Shown: positions 8,275 to 18,346, counted from the stretch's first letter. The stretch: 64,000 bases of DNA from Rhodocyclaceae bacterium (GCA_016704145.1 JADJAS010000007.1:1991659-2055658), one strand, 5' to 3'. Notes: generated by a model not told the origin, from the sequence alone. A program made the numbers and translations.

Positions 8275-9309
8275 TCAGCGCCGATGGTGGTTGTCGAAGC
8301 GGTCCGCCTGGCCGCCGAACAGAATGTCGCGTGCCATGGCCCCTTCGAGCATGTCGTGCGGGAACCCCAGTTTGGGTGCCGTGGCCCGTTCGAGCCGTCG
8401 CCACTGGTCGTCGCTCAGCGTGCAAGACAGGCAACCCAGGTTGTCGAGCAGTTGCTCCCGCGTGCGGGCGCCGAGGATGGGGAAAATCGTGCCAAGGCGA
8501 GTCTGCTGGCGGATGAAGGCCAGGGCCGCCTGGCTGGGCGTGCAACCCACCTCGCGGGCGATGTCGGTTACCAGGGTGGCCACCGTTCGTTGCCGCTCCG
8601 TCATGGGCTGGTGTTGGCCGCGCCCCTTGCCCGTGCCGTCGAGGAATTTGCCGGTGAGGATGCCGCCCGCCAGGGGTGACCACGCGGTAATGCCCAGGTC
8701 GAGCGCGCCGGCCATGGGCAGCAGTTCACGTTCCGCCGTGCGTTCCAGCAGGCTGTATTCGACCTGGATACCGATGAACGGCGCCCAGCCGCGCAGGTCG
8801 GCCAGCATGTTGGCGCGGCTGATCTGCCAGGCCGGCGTGTCGGACACGGCGACATAGTGGACCTTGCCGGCGGCAACCAGATCGTCGAGGCCGCGCATGA
8901 TCTCCTCGACCGGCGTCGTGTCGTCCCAGATGTGCAGCCAGTAGAGGTCGATGTGATCGGTCTTCAGCCGGCGCAAGCTCTCTTCCACGCAACGCATCAT
9001 GTTCTTGCGGCTGTTGCCGGACTTGGACAAGTCGCGCTCCAGCGTCGAGCCGTATTTGGTGGCCAAAACAAAATGATCGCGATCGGCATTCACGAAATCG
9101 CCCAGCAATGCCTCGCTGGCGCCGTTGCCGTAGATGAATGCCGTGTCGATGAAATTGCCGCCGGCATCGGCGAAGGCGTCGAACACTTCCCGGCTTGCTG
9201 CCGCGTTGCTGCCGAATTGCCAGAGCTGGTCGTCCTTGCCGAAAGTCATGGCGCCGAGGCACAGCTCGGAAACGCGCAGGCCCGAATGGCCAAAAAGTTT
9301 ATAACGCAT
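8275..9309 (-). CDS. Aldo/keto reductase
   Basis: The 344-aa TIM-barrel oxidoreductase shows the AKR tetrad: Asp in FIDTAFIYG, Tyr in the same motif, Lys in LATKYG and His in YWLHIWD. The C-terminal region (PSQAALAFIRQQ, GARTREQLLDNLG) is the NADPH-binding segment of the YhdN/Tas-like class. Start ATG 9309 gives the standard beginning MRYKLFGHSGLRVSELCLG. It probably reduces aldehydes or ketones with NADPH; the substrate is unknown. It lies downstream of acnB, but a palindromic repeat separates them. Confidence 0.88.
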   Translation of the reverse strand: MRYKLFGHSGLRVSELCLGAMTFGKDDQLWQFGSNAAASREVFDAFADAGGNFIDTAFIYGNGASEALLGDFVNADRDHFVLATKYGSTLERDLSKSGNSRKNMMRCVEESLRRLKTDHIDLYWLHIWDDTTPVEEIMRGLDDLVAAGKVHYVAVSDTPAWQISRANMLADLRGWAPFIGIQVEYSLLERTAERELLPMAGALDLGITAWSPLAGGILTGKFLDGTGKGRGQHQPMTERQRTVATLVTDIAREVGCTPSQAALAFIRQQTRLGTIFPILGARTREQLLDNLGCLSCTLSDDQWRRLERATAPKLGFPHDMLEGAMARDILFGGQADRFDNHHRR

Positions 9310-9399
9310 GGATGGACCGCCTTCCGTTATCGGGTCGTGCTTCCGGTTGCCGGGCGTTGGTATCGATCGCCACGTCGACAGTGAGACCGATAATAGGCG

Positions 9400-9437
9400 A
9401 AAGTCAGCCATGGCGGCGCGCCGCCATGGCTGACTTT
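9400..9437. repeat. Two repeat copies forming a perfect 38-bp palindrome after acnB
   Basis: Two copies of the dispersed repeat face each other: 18-bp arms AAAGTCAGCCATGGCGGC flank a 2-bp centre. It starts 2 bp past the acnB stop codon. In RNA it would form an 18-bp hairpin, but no uninterrupted U-tract follows on the acnB strand (TTTCGCC), so it is more like a REP/BIME-type stabiliser or rho-associated structure than a classical terminator. Confidence 0.85.
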
Positions 9438-9439
9438 GC

Positions 9440-12049
9440 TCAGACGGTCACGGAATCCGCGACTTCCTGGAACTCGCCGATCTGGTTGAAGTTCATGTAG
9501 CGATACACGTCGGCGGCTTTCGATTCCAGCGTCTTGACCTGCGCCATGTATTCGGCCACCGTCGGAATTTTGCCCATCAGTGCGCAGACCGATGCCAGTT
9601 CGGCGGACGACAGATAGACACGGGTGTCGATGCCGAGGCGATTGGGGAAGTTGCGCGTCGAGGTCGACACCGCCGTGCTGCCCTTCCTGATCTGCGCCTG
9701 GTTGCCCATGCACAGCGAGCAGCCGGGCATTTCCATGCGCGCGCCGGACTTGCCGAGTACCGAATAGTAGCCTTCCTCGTTGAGCATCATGGCGTCCATC
9801 TTTGTCGGCGGCGCGATCCACAGGCGGGTCGGGATGTCACTCTTGCCTTCAAGAATCTTGCCGGCGGCGCGGAAGTGACCGATGTTGGTCATGCAACTGC
9901 CGATGAAGACCTCGTCGATCTTGTCGCCCTGGACTTGGGAGAGCAGCTTGACATCGTCCGGATCGTTCGGGCAGGCCAGCAGCGGCTCCTTGATCTCGTT
10001 CATGTCGATCTCGATCACGGCGGCGTACTCGGCGTCGGCATCGGGTTCGAGCAGCTTCGGGTTGGCAATCCAGTCCTCCATGGCCTTGATGCGGCGACCC
10101 AGAGTACGCTTGTCCTCGTAGCCTTCGGCGATCATCCACTTCATGAGCGTGATATTCGACTTCAGGTACTCGATGATCGGTTCCTTGTTCAGGCGCACCG
10201 TGCAGCCGGCGGCGGAACGCTCGGCCGAGGCGTCGGTCAGCTCGAAGGCCTGTTCGACCTTGAGGTCGGGCAGGCCTTCGATCTCGAGGATGCGGCCCGA
10301 GAAGATATTCTTCTTGCCCTTCTTCTCGACGGTTAGCAAGCCCTGCTTGATCGCTTGATAGGGGATGGCATTGACCATGTCGCGCAGGGTGATGCCGGGC
10401 TGCAGCTTGCCCTTGAAGCGGACCAGCACGGACTCGGGCATGTCGAGCGGCATGACGCCGGTGGCGGCGGCGAAGGCGACCAGGCCGGAACCGGCCGGGA
10501 AGGAGATGCCGATCGGGAAGCGGGTGTGCGAGTCGCCGCCTGTTCCCACCGTGTCCGGCAGCAGGAAGCGGTTGAGCCACGAGTGGATGACGCCGTCGCC
10601 CGGCTTGAGCGAGATGCCGCCGCGCGCGGTGATGAAGGAGGGCAGCGTGCGATGGGTCTTGACGTCCACCAGCTTCGGATAGGCGGCGGTGTGGCAGAAG
10701 GACTGCATCACCAGGTCGGCGGAGAAGCCGAGGCAGGCGAGGTCTTTCAATTCATCGCGGGTCATCGGCCCCGTGGTGTCCTGGCTGCCGACCGAGGTCA
10801 TCTTGGGCTCGCAGTAGGTGCCCGGGCGGATGCCCCGCTGTTGTCCATTGAGTTCGGCCAAGCCACAGGCACGGCCGACCATCTTTTGGGCCAGCGAGAA
10901 TCCCTTGCCCGTGTCGGCGGGATTCTGCGGCAGGCGAAAGAGCGTGGAAGGCGGCAGGTCGAGAAATTCCCTGGCTTTGCCCGTGAGGCCGCGGCCGATG
11001 ATCAGGTTGATGCGGCCGCCGGCGCGCACTTCGTCGAGCAGCACTTCCGACTTGTAGGCGAAGGTGGAAATGACGGCACCGTTCTTCTCGACCTTCTTGT
11101 CGTAAGGAAAGATGTCGATGACATCGCCCATGGCCATCTGCGTGACATCGCACTCGATGGGGAAGGCGCCGGCGTCTTCCTGCGTATTGAAGAAGATCGG
11201 CGCGATCTTGCCGCCTAGGCAATATCCACCAAATCGCTTGTTAGGCACGAAGGGAATGTCGTCGCCGGTCCACCACAGCACCGAGTTGGTGGCGGACTTG
11301 CGCGACGAGCCGGTGCCGACCACGTCGCCGACGTAGGCGACCGGGTGGCCTTTCTGCTTGAGGTCCTCGATCAGCTTGATCGGGCCGCGCTCGCCCGGCT
11401 TCTCGGGCGTGATGCCTTCGCGGGCGTTCTTCAGCATGGCCAGGCCGTGCAGGGGAATGTCGGGGCGGCTCCAGGCGTCCGGAGCCGGCGACAAATCGTC
11501 GGTGTTGGTCTCGCCGGTGACCTTGAAGACGGTGACCGTGATCTTCTTGGGTACTTCGGGGCGCGAGGTGAACCATTCGGCATCGGCCCAGCTCTGCATC
11601 ACGGCCTTGGCGTTCGCGTTGCCGGCCTTGGCCTTGTCGGCGACGTCGTGAAAGGCGTCGAACATCAGCAGCGTGCCCTTGAGGCCCTGCGCGGCGACGG
11701 TGCCGACTTCCTTGTCGTCGAGCAGGTCGATCAGCGGCTTGACGTTGTAGCCGCCGAGCATGGTGCCGAGCAGTTCGGTGGCCTTGGCGCGCGAGACCAG
11801 CTTGCTCGGCCCATCCTGTCCAACTTCGCCACGGCTGACTTTGGCCAGGAACTCCGCCTTGACCTTGGCGGCGTCGTCGACGCCGGCCGGGACGCGATGC
11901 GTCAGCAACTCGAGCAGGAATGAGGCCTCGCCGCCGGGCGGCCCCTGGATCAGGTCGATCAGTTCCTGGGTCTGCTGCTTGGTCAGCGGCAGCGGCGGGA
12001 TGCCGAGGGCGCCGCGTTCGGCGACGTGGGCACGGTAGGCTTCGAGCAT
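9440..12049 (-). CDS. acnB: Aconitate hydratase B
   Basis: The 869-aa protein has the AcnB-specific N-terminal HEAT-like domain (MLEAYRAHVAERGALGIPPLP) and swivel domain before the catalytic domains. [4Fe-4S] ligands are visible in SCMTNIGHF and GCSLCMGNQ. It interconverts citrate and isocitrate in the cytoplasm and can act as an RNA-binding sensor when the cluster is lost. The gene leads nothing obvious downstream but is led by the CoA lyase (24 bp gap) and mdh. Residues near KVSRGE are encoded by an internal copy of the dispersed repeat (11824-11844), where other AcnB proteins differ in sequence. Confidence 0.97.
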   Translation of the reverse strand: MLEAYRAHVAERGALGIPPLPLTKQQTQELIDLIQGPPGGEASFLLELLTHRVPAGVDDAAKVKAEFLAKVSRGEVGQDGPSKLVSRAKATELLGTMLGGYNVKPLIDLLDDKEVGTVAAQGLKGTLLMFDAFHDVADKAKAGNANAKAVMQSWADAEWFTSRPEVPKKITVTVFKVTGETNTDDLSPAPDAWSRPDIPLHGLAMLKNAREGITPEKPGERGPIKLIEDLKQKGHPVAYVGDVVGTGSSRKSATNSVLWWTGDDIPFVPNKRFGGYCLGGKIAPIFFNTQEDAGAFPIECDVTQMAMGDVIDIFPYDKKVEKNGAVISTFAYKSEVLLDEVRAGGRINLIIGRGLTGKAREFLDLPPSTLFRLPQNPADTGKGFSLAQKMVGRACGLAELNGQQRGIRPGTYCEPKMTSVGSQDTTGPMTRDELKDLACLGFSADLVMQSFCHTAAYPKLVDVKTHRTLPSFITARGGISLKPGDGVIHSWLNRFLLPDTVGTGGDSHTRFPIGISFPAGSGLVAFAAATGVMPLDMPESVLVRFKGKLQPGITLRDMVNAIPYQAIKQGLLTVEKKGKKNIFSGRILEIEGLPDLKVEQAFELTDASAERSAAGCTVRLNKEPIIEYLKSNITLMKWMIAEGYEDKRTLGRRIKAMEDWIANPKLLEPDADAEYAAVIEIDMNEIKEPLLACPNDPDDVKLLSQVQGDKIDEVFIGSCMTNIGHFRAAGKILEGKSDIPTRLWIAPPTKMDAMMLNEEGYYSVLGKSGARMEMPGCSLCMGNQAQIRKGSTAVSTSTRNFPNRLGIDTRVYLSSAELASVCALMGKIPTVAEYMAQVKTLESKAADVYRYMNFNQIGEFQEVADSVTV
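11824..11844 (-). repeat. Dispersed short repeat inside acnB
   Basis: On the minus (coding) strand this reads CCAAAGTCAGCCGTGGCG, in frame as KVSRG. It sits in the N-terminal helical domain of AcnB, at a position that is variable in the family. It matches the intergenic copies over 16-18 bp. Confidence 0.6.
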
Positions 12050-12073
12050 GAAAGTGTCCTCTCGGTTGGGGTG

Positions 12074-13060
12074 TCAGTTGAAGAAGCGTTGCTGGGCATC
12101 GGCGGGCACTGGCATGCCGGTGGACCGCGCCCGTTGCAGGAGTTCCCAGTAGTAGCGGTAGGAGGCCCGGTCATGCAGCCTGCCGTCGATCTGGATCGGT
12201 CCCCAGTCGGCGTCCTGGGCAGCACAAAGAATGGCGGTAGCGGTGTCGACTTCGGCGAAGTCGGGGCGCATAGCCTCGACGATCGGCTCGATCTGCGCCG
12301 GGTGGATGCTCCACATGCGCAGGAAGCCGAATTCCATGCGGGCGCGGCGGGCGTCGTCGCGCACCACGGCCGGGTCGCGGAATTCCGTGGTGACGTTGTG
12401 AGCCGGCACCACACCGTTGCCGAGCGCGGCGGCGGCGATCTCGCACTTGGCGCGCACGATCAGCGGATGCGAGAACTGGCCGGGCGAACGCATGGCGGTG
12501 GCGGGAATCGCGCCATGATGGGCGGAAACGAAATCCATGAGGCCGAAGTCGATCGACTCGACGTGCGGCAGGGCGGCGATCCGCCAGGCCTCGCGTAGCG
12601 CGCCCGGCGTTTCGATGAGCACATGGACGGGGATTTCGCGGTCGACGCCATGACGCTGCCGTGCGGCATCGAGGGCGCTGATCTGCTCCAGCGCATCGTC
12701 GGCACGCTCCGGCTTGGGCAGCACCAGATAGGCCAGCCGGCGGCCGGCCGTGGCGATCAGCGTTTCCAGTTCCTCGTGCCAGGCAGGGTGCGTGACGTCG
12801 TGGATGCGGGCGCCGAAACGGTCGAAGCGATTGGCGTCGCTCATGACCAGCGCGGCGATCATGGCCGCATGCTCGCGCTCGCGGCCGGCCGGCGCCCCAT
12901 CCTCGCCATCGCCGGTGACGTCGAACACCGGGCCGAGTCTGGTCTGGAGTTCGAGCGCCTTGCCGATCGTCTTTTCGCTGCCCGCGTAGTGTTCGCAGGC
13001 AGCCAGCGCGGGAAACGGCCGGCCACCCGCGTACAGCACTTCGGAGGGATGAAGTGCCAT
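12074..13060 (-). CDS. HpcH/HpaI aldolase / citrate lyase-family CoA-ester lyase
   Basis: The 328-aa protein belongs to the malyl-CoA/citryl-CoA lyase family. VHVLIETPGALREAW holds the metal-binding Glu, and FGLMDFVSAHHG has the conserved Asp-containing loop. The C-terminus (RMWSIHPAQIEPIVEAM) carries the IHP motif typical of these beta/alpha barrels. A role in malyl-CoA or citramalyl/methylmalyl-CoA cleavage, or as a malyl-CoA thioesterase, would suit its place between mdh and acnB. The sequence alone does not settle which. It starts 12 bp after mdh ends, so the two are co-transcribed. Confidence 0.85.
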   Translation of the reverse strand: MALHPSEVLYAGGRPFPALAACEHYAGSEKTIGKALELQTRLGPVFDVTGDGEDGAPAGREREHAAMIAALVMSDANRFDRFGARIHDVTHPAWHEELETLIATAGRRLAYLVLPKPERADDALEQISALDAARQRHGVDREIPVHVLIETPGALREAWRIAALPHVESIDFGLMDFVSAHHGAIPATAMRSPGQFSHPLIVRAKCEIAAAALGNGVVPAHNVTTEFRDPAVVRDDARRARMEFGFLRMWSIHPAQIEPIVEAMRPDFAEVDTATAILCAAQDADWGPIQIDGRLHDRASYRYYWELLQRARSTGMPVPADAQQRFFN

Positions 13061-13072
13061 GGCGCCTATCGA

Positions 13073-14062
<990 letters not shown>

Positions 14063-14144
14063 GGAGGGCTCCTTGCAGGTGGAAATGTTCGAGAAGTGAA
14101 ACGCCGGTGCCAGGCATTTCGGTACCGGTACGATGCCAGGCGAA

Positions 14145-14174
14145 ATCTTAGTCGCCTCTTGTGCGCCGTGTCAA
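14145..14174 (-). promoter_or_regulatory. Sigma70-type promoter for mdh operon
   Basis: On the minus strand, TTGACA (14174-14169) and TAAGAT (14150-14145) are separated by 18 bp. They lie about 80 bp upstream of the mdh start. The -35 box directly abuts the GTTATC-A-GATAAC palindrome, so a protein bound there would affect initiation. Confidence 0.65.
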
Positions 14175-14176
14175 TA

Positions 14177-14214
14177 GTTATCAGATAACATATATAAGAC
14201 ATAAGATAGTCTAT
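14177..14214. promoter_or_regulatory. Candidate operator region between mdh and gntR
   Basis: Two inverted repeats sit side by side in the only AT-rich stretch of the divergent gap. One is the perfect GTTATC-A-GATAAC (14177-14189). The other is ATAAGAC-N7-AGTCTAT (14194-14214), which contains AGAC-N8-GTCT. GntR-family regulators bind palindromes of this size, and the neighbouring gntR gene makes autoregulation and control of mdh plausible. This is inference from position and symmetry. Confidence 0.5.
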
Positions 14215-14240
14215 GGACGAGTCTAGCCGTTTGTGGTTGA

Positions 14241-14978
14241 ATGCATGCCATGGCGCACGAATCTCCCACGTTCAGTCCGCTCTATCGGCAGATCAAAAGC
14301 CTGATCCTCCAGTCGCTGGAAGGGGGTGAATGGCGGCCGGGCGAGGTCATTCCCAGCGAGACCGAACTGGCCGGCCGCTTCGGCGTCAGCCAGGGCACCG
14401 TGCGCAAGGCGGTCGATGAACTCGCCGCCGAGAACCTGCTGTTGCGCCGGCAGGGCAAGGGTACCTATGTCGCCTCGCACAACGACCCGCGCGCGTTCTT
14501 CCGCTTTCTCAGGCTCGAAGCGCTCAAGGGCGACATCGGGCCATCCATCAGCGTGCCGCTGGAATGCTGGCGCGCCAAGGCGGGGCTGGAAGCGGCCCGC
14601 GTGCTCGGCATCAAACTGGCCGAGCCGATCGTCATCGTGCGGCGCCTGCTCCAATTTTCGGGGAAGCCGGTGGTGGTCGACGAGATCTATCTGCCTGGCG
14701 ATGTGTTCGGTGGCCTGACGCTGGAGATGCTCAGGAACTGGCCGGGATCGCTCTATAGCCTGTTCGAGTCCGAGTTTGGCGTGCGCATGGTCCGCGCGGA
14801 GGAACGCTTGCGGGCGGTGGCGGCCGATCGCGCCAGCGCCGAGTTGCTCGGCGTGAAGGAAGGCAGCCCCTTGCTCTCGGTGGAGCGCGTCAGTTTCAGT
14901 TATGGCGGTCGTCCGGTGGAGTGGCGACGAGGCTTGTATTCCACCAGCGATCATTGTTACGTCAACGAGTTGAGTTGA
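14241..14978 (+). CDS. GntR-family regulator, HutC/UTRA type
   Basis: The 245-aa protein has a winged-helix DNA-binding domain (about 12-75, with PSETELAGRFGVSQGTVRKA) and a C-terminal UTRA ligand domain (about 95-240), ending in the characteristic WRRGLYSTSDHCYV segment. UTRA domains sense small carbon metabolites. Placed between mdh and sdhC in a TCA cluster, it most likely controls these operons in response to a TCA-related metabolite; this is inferred from context. ATG 14250 is an alternative start. Confidence 0.88.
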   Translation: MHAMAHESPTFSPLYRQIKSLILQSLEGGEWRPGEVIPSETELAGRFGVSQGTVRKAVDELAAENLLLRRQGKGTYVASHNDPRAFFRFLRLEALKGDIGPSISVPLECWRAKAGLEAARVLGIKLAEPIVIVRRLLQFSGKPVVVDEIYLPGDVFGGLTLEMLRNWPGSLYSLFESEFGVRMVRAEERLRAVAADRASAELLGVKEGSPLLSVERVSFSYGGRPVEWRRGLYSTSDHCYVNELS

Positions 14979-15059
14979 TGCTGGCGGAGGCGGTCGCGCA
15001 TCACGTCAGCCCGGTTGCCAATGTCGATAAGATGTACTGTTTCATGGGTATATCGGTTT

Positions 15060-15065
15060 TATAAT
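15060..15065 (+). promoter_or_regulatory. Probable -10 element of the sdh operon promoter
   Basis: A perfect TATAAT lies about 40 bp upstream of the sdhC ATG, within an AT-rich stretch. No good -35 is seen at the right distance (CTGTTT at best), which suggests an activator-dependent or regulated promoter. An ATAAGAT at 15025-15031 resembles the half-site seen near mdh. Confidence 0.45.
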
Positions 15066-15104
15066 TCGTAATTGCTGCGTCGTGTCAATTAAGGGAGGTC
15101 GAGC

Positions 15105-15488
15105 ATGGCTGAATCGGTCAAGGAAAGACCCAAACACTTAAATCTATTCGAGATAAAGCAGCCGTTGCCGGCGTTGATGTCGATATTGCATCGCGTCAGC
15201 GGCGCCGGCCTTTTCCTAATGCTGCCGTTGTTGATCTGGCTGTTTGGCCTGTCGCTGCGATCGTCGGAGAGCTTCGAGGCATTCAAGGCGACGGTGGGCC
15301 ATCCGGTCGTCAAACTGGTCCTGCTGGGACTGCTTTGGGCCTATCTTCATCATTTCTGCATGGGCATCCGCATCCTGCTCATCGACATCCATGTCGGCGT
15401 CGAGAAGGCCCCGGCCCGCGCATCAGCGCTGGCCGTGCTGGTCGTCAGCCTGGCGCTGACCGTCATTCTGGGAGCGAAACTATGGTGA
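15105..15488 (+). CDS. sdhC: Succinate dehydrogenase cytochrome b556 subunit
   Basis: The 127-aa membrane subunit has three hydrophobic helices. It opens with the SdhC motif ESVKERPKHLNLFEIKQP and has the quinone-site segment LHRVSGAGLFL, followed by the haem-ligand His region (HHFCMGIRILLIDIH). It anchors SdhAB in the inner membrane and takes part in ubiquinone reduction. A strong Shine-Dalgarno (GGGAGG) precedes the ATG. Its end overlaps sdhD by 7 bp. Confidence 0.95.
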   Translation: MAESVKERPKHLNLFEIKQPLPALMSILHRVSGAGLFLMLPLLIWLFGLSLRSSESFEAFKATVGHPVVKLVLLGLLWAYLHHFCMGIRILLIDIHVGVEKAPARASALAVLVVSLALTVILGAKLW

Positions 15489-15826
15489 CGCGAACCGTCG
15501 TCGGCGCCCGCTACGGGCTGAAGGACTGGCTGGCGCAGCGTATCACCGCGTCGATCATGGCCATATATACCGTGGTGATGGCGGTGCTGCTGCTTGGCCG
15601 GGATGGCGGCTACGAAGGCTGGCGCGCCATCATGTCCACCGGCGCCGTCCGTTTCTTCACCTTCCTTTTCATTGTCAGCCTCTGCTATCACGCCTGGGTC
15701 GGCGTCCGTGATATCTGGATGGACTATGTCAAGCCCGTCTCGACGCGACTGCTGTTGCATGTGCTGACACTGCTCGTCCTGGTCGGTTACGCCGGCTGGG
15801 CCGTGCAAATCATCTGGAGGCTCTGA
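15482..15826 (+). CDS. sdhD: Succinate dehydrogenase membrane anchor subunit
   Basis: The 114-aa protein has three membrane helices. It carries the SdhD motif GLKDWLAQRITA near the N-terminus and the haem-ligating CYHAWVGVRDIWMDY segment. Start ATG 15482 overlaps the sdhC stop, indicating translational coupling. It completes the complex II anchor with SdhC. Confidence 0.95.
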   Translation: MVTRTVVGARYGLKDWLAQRITASIMAIYTVVMAVLLLGRDGGYEGWRAIMSTGAVRFFTFLFIVSLCYHAWVGVRDIWMDYVKPVSTRLLLHVLTLLVLVGYAGWAVQIIWRL

Positions 15827-15828
15827 TC

Positions 15829-17616
15829 GTGAGCGTTACCGTTCGCACTTTCGACGCGGTGATCGTCGGCGCCGGCGGCGCCGGGCTGCGCGCCGCCATC
15901 CAACTGTCGGAATCCGGTTTCAAGACCGCGGTACTGACCAAGGTCTTCCCCACCCGCTCGCACACCGTCGCCGCGCAAGGCGGCGTCGCCGCCTCATTGG
16001 GCAACTCCGAAGAGGACCATTGGCACTGGCACATGTACGACACCGTCAAGGGTTCGGACTGGCTGGGCGACCAGGACGCCATCGAGTTCATGTGCCGCAA
16101 GGCCAATGAGTGTGTCATCGAGCTGGAGCACTATGGCATGCCGTTCGACCGTACCGACGCCGGCAAGATCTACCAGCGGCCGTTCGGCGGCCACATGTCG
16201 AACTTCGGCGAGAAGCCGGTGCGCCGCTCCTGCGCCGCCGCCGACCGCACCGGCCACGCCATGCTGCATGCGATGTATCAGCGCAACGTCAAGGCCAACA
16301 CCCAGTTCTTTGTCGAGTGGATGGCGCTGGATCTCGTGCGCGACGCCGAGGGCGAAGTGCTGGGCGTGACGGCCATGGACATGGAGACGGGCGAGATCGT
16401 CGTCTTCCACGCCAAGGCGACCATTTTCGCCACTGGCGGCGCCGGCCGCATCTTCCACAGTTCGACCAACGCTTTCATCAATACGGGCGATGGTCTCGGC
16501 ATGGCGGCGCGCGCCGGCATCCCGCTCGAGGACATGGAGTTCTGGCAGTTCCACCCGACTGGCGTGGCCGGCGCCGGCGTGCTGATCACCGAGGGTGTGC
16601 GCGGCGAAGGCGGCATCCTGCGCAATGGCCAGGGCGAGCGCTTCATGGAGCGCTACGCACCCAACGCCAAAGACCTGGCCTCGCGCGACGTGGTGTCCCG
16701 CGCCATGGTCACCGAGATCAACGAGGGTCGCGGCTGCGGGCCGAACAAGGACTTCGTGCTGCTGGACATCACCCACCTGGAACCGGCGACCATCATGAAG
16801 CGGCTGCCGGGCATCCGCGAGATCGCCATCCAGTTCGCCGGCGTCGATCCGATCAAGGAACCGATACCCGTGGTACCGACCTGCCACTATCAGATGGGCG
16901 GCATCCCGACCAATTACCATGGCCAGGTGGTGGTGCCGCAAGGTGATGCCAAGGCGGCGGTGGTGCCGGGCTTCTACGCCGCCGGTGAGTGCGCCTGCGC
17001 CTCGGTGCATGGCGCCAATCGCCTGGGTACCAACTCGTTGCTCGACCTGCTGGTGTTCGGCAAGTCGGCCGGCGAGACGGCCGTCGAGGAACTGAAGAAG
17101 TCGGCCAAGGCGCACAAGCCGCTGCCGCAGGGCGAGATCGACCGCGCCCTGGCGCGCGTCAATCGCCTCGACACCCAGACCACCGGCGCCGACGTGCACG
17201 AGACGCGCATCGCCATGCAGCGTGCCATGCAGAATCATTGCGGCGTTTTCCGCTTCGCCGACAAACTGAAGGAGGGGGTCGGCAAGATTCTTGAAGTTGA
17301 GCAGCAAGTGCGCAACACCGTCATTCGTGACAAGTCCAAGGTGTTCAACACCGCGCGAGTCGAGGCGCTGGAACTGGAAAACCTGATCGAGGTGGCGGTG
17401 GCGACCATGATTTCGGCCGAGGCGCGCAAGGAATCGCGCGGTGCCCATGTGCGCGACGACGCGACCGACACGCCGGAGCATCCGGACGGCCGGGATGACG
17501 CCCATTGGCTGAAGCACACGCTGTGGTACAAGGAAGGCAATCGCCTCGACTACAAGCCGGTGACCCTGACGCCGCTCTCCGTCGACACCATCGCCTTGAA
17601 GAAGCGCGCCTACTGA
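15829..17616 (+). CDS. sdhA: Succinate dehydrogenase flavoprotein subunit
   Basis: The 595-aa protein starts at GTG (15829), 2 bp after the sdhD stop. It has an FAD Rossmann motif (VIVGAGGAGLRAA), the covalent FAD His (H45 in RSHTVAAQGG), the succinate-binding HPTG loop and the C-terminal domain LKHTLWYKEGNRLDYKPV. It oxidises succinate to fumarate and passes electrons to SdhB. Length and motifs are normal. Confidence 0.98.
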   Translation: MSVTVRTFDAVIVGAGGAGLRAAIQLSESGFKTAVLTKVFPTRSHTVAAQGGVAASLGNSEEDHWHWHMYDTVKGSDWLGDQDAIEFMCRKANECVIELEHYGMPFDRTDAGKIYQRPFGGHMSNFGEKPVRRSCAAADRTGHAMLHAMYQRNVKANTQFFVEWMALDLVRDAEGEVLGVTAMDMETGEIVVFHAKATIFATGGAGRIFHSSTNAFINTGDGLGMAARAGIPLEDMEFWQFHPTGVAGAGVLITEGVRGEGGILRNGQGERFMERYAPNAKDLASRDVVSRAMVTEINEGRGCGPNKDFVLLDITHLEPATIMKRLPGIREIAIQFAGVDPIKEPIPVVPTCHYQMGGIPTNYHGQVVVPQGDAKAAVVPGFYAAGECACASVHGANRLGTNSLLDLLVFGKSAGETAVEELKKSAKAHKPLPQGEIDRALARVNRLDTQTTGADVHETRIAMQRAMQNHCGVFRFADKLKEGVGKILEVEQQVRNTVIRDKSKVFNTARVEALELENLIEVAVATMISAEARKESRGAHVRDDATDTPEHPDGRDDAHWLKHTLWYKEGNRLDYKPVTLTPLSVDTIALKKRAY

Positions 17617-17626
17617 GGAACCGCAC

Positions 17627-18343
17627 ATGACCACGCGCACACTCCAATTCAAGATTTACCGCTACGATCCGGACAAGGACGTCAAGCCCTACATGCAGGA
17701 CATCGCCGTCGAGGTCGACGCCACCGACCGCAAGCTGCTCGACGCAATGGTGAAGCTGAAGGCCAAGGACGATTCCATCGCTTTTCGCCGCTCCTGCCGC
17801 GAAGGCGTTTGCGGTTCGGACGCCATGAACATCAACGGCAAGAACGGCCTGGCCTGCCTGACCGACATCGCGAGTTTCCCCGAGGGCAAGCCCATCGTGC
17901 TACGGCCACTGCCGGGGCTTCCCATCATTCGCGATCTGATCGTCGACATGACGCAGTTCTTCAAGCAGTACCACTCGATCAAGCCTTATCTTGTCAACAA
18001 TGATCCACCGCCGGAACGCGAACGTCTGCAAAGCCCGGAGGATCGCGAGGAGCTGAACGGCCTTTACGAGTGCATCCTCTGCGCCTGCTGCTCGACCTCC
18101 TGCCCCTCGTTCTGGTGGAACCCGGACAAGTTCGTCGGCCCGGCGGGCCTGCTGGCGGCCTATCGCTTCCTGGCCGACACGCGCGACCAGGCAACCAACG
18201 AACGGCTCGACAACCTCGAGGATCCCTACCGGCTGTTCCGTTGCCACACCATCATGAACTGCGTTGATGTTTGTCCCAAGGGACTCAATCCGACCAAGGC
18301 CATCGGCAAGATCAAGGACATGATGGTGCGCCGGGCGGTTTGA
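17627..18343 (+). CDS. sdhB: Succinate dehydrogenase iron-sulfur subunit
   Basis: The 238-aa protein carries three FeS clusters. The 2Fe-2S ligands are C57, C62, D65 and C77 (SCREGVCGSDAM), with Asp replacing one Cys as in E. coli SdhB. The 4Fe-4S site is CILCACCSTSCP and the 3Fe-4S site is CHTIMNCVDVCPKGLNP. It links SdhA to the membrane quinone site. It starts 10 bp after sdhA. Confidence 0.98.
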   Translation: MTTRTLQFKIYRYDPDKDVKPYMQDIAVEVDATDRKLLDAMVKLKAKDDSIAFRRSCREGVCGSDAMNINGKNGLACLTDIASFPEGKPIVLRPLPGLPIIRDLIVDMTQFFKQYHSIKPYLVNNDPPPERERLQSPEDREELNGLYECILCACCSTSCPSFWWNPDKFVGPAGLLAAYRFLADTRDQATNERLDNLEDPYRLFRCHTIMNCVDVCPKGLNPTKAIGKIKDMMVRRAV

Positions 18344-18346
18344 GAC

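Noticed and set aside
7451..8683. Longer reading of the thioesterase gene to 8683
   Set aside because: The extra N-terminal part overlaps the aldo/keto reductase in another frame and reads through a repeat. ATG 8131 gives a sensible protein.
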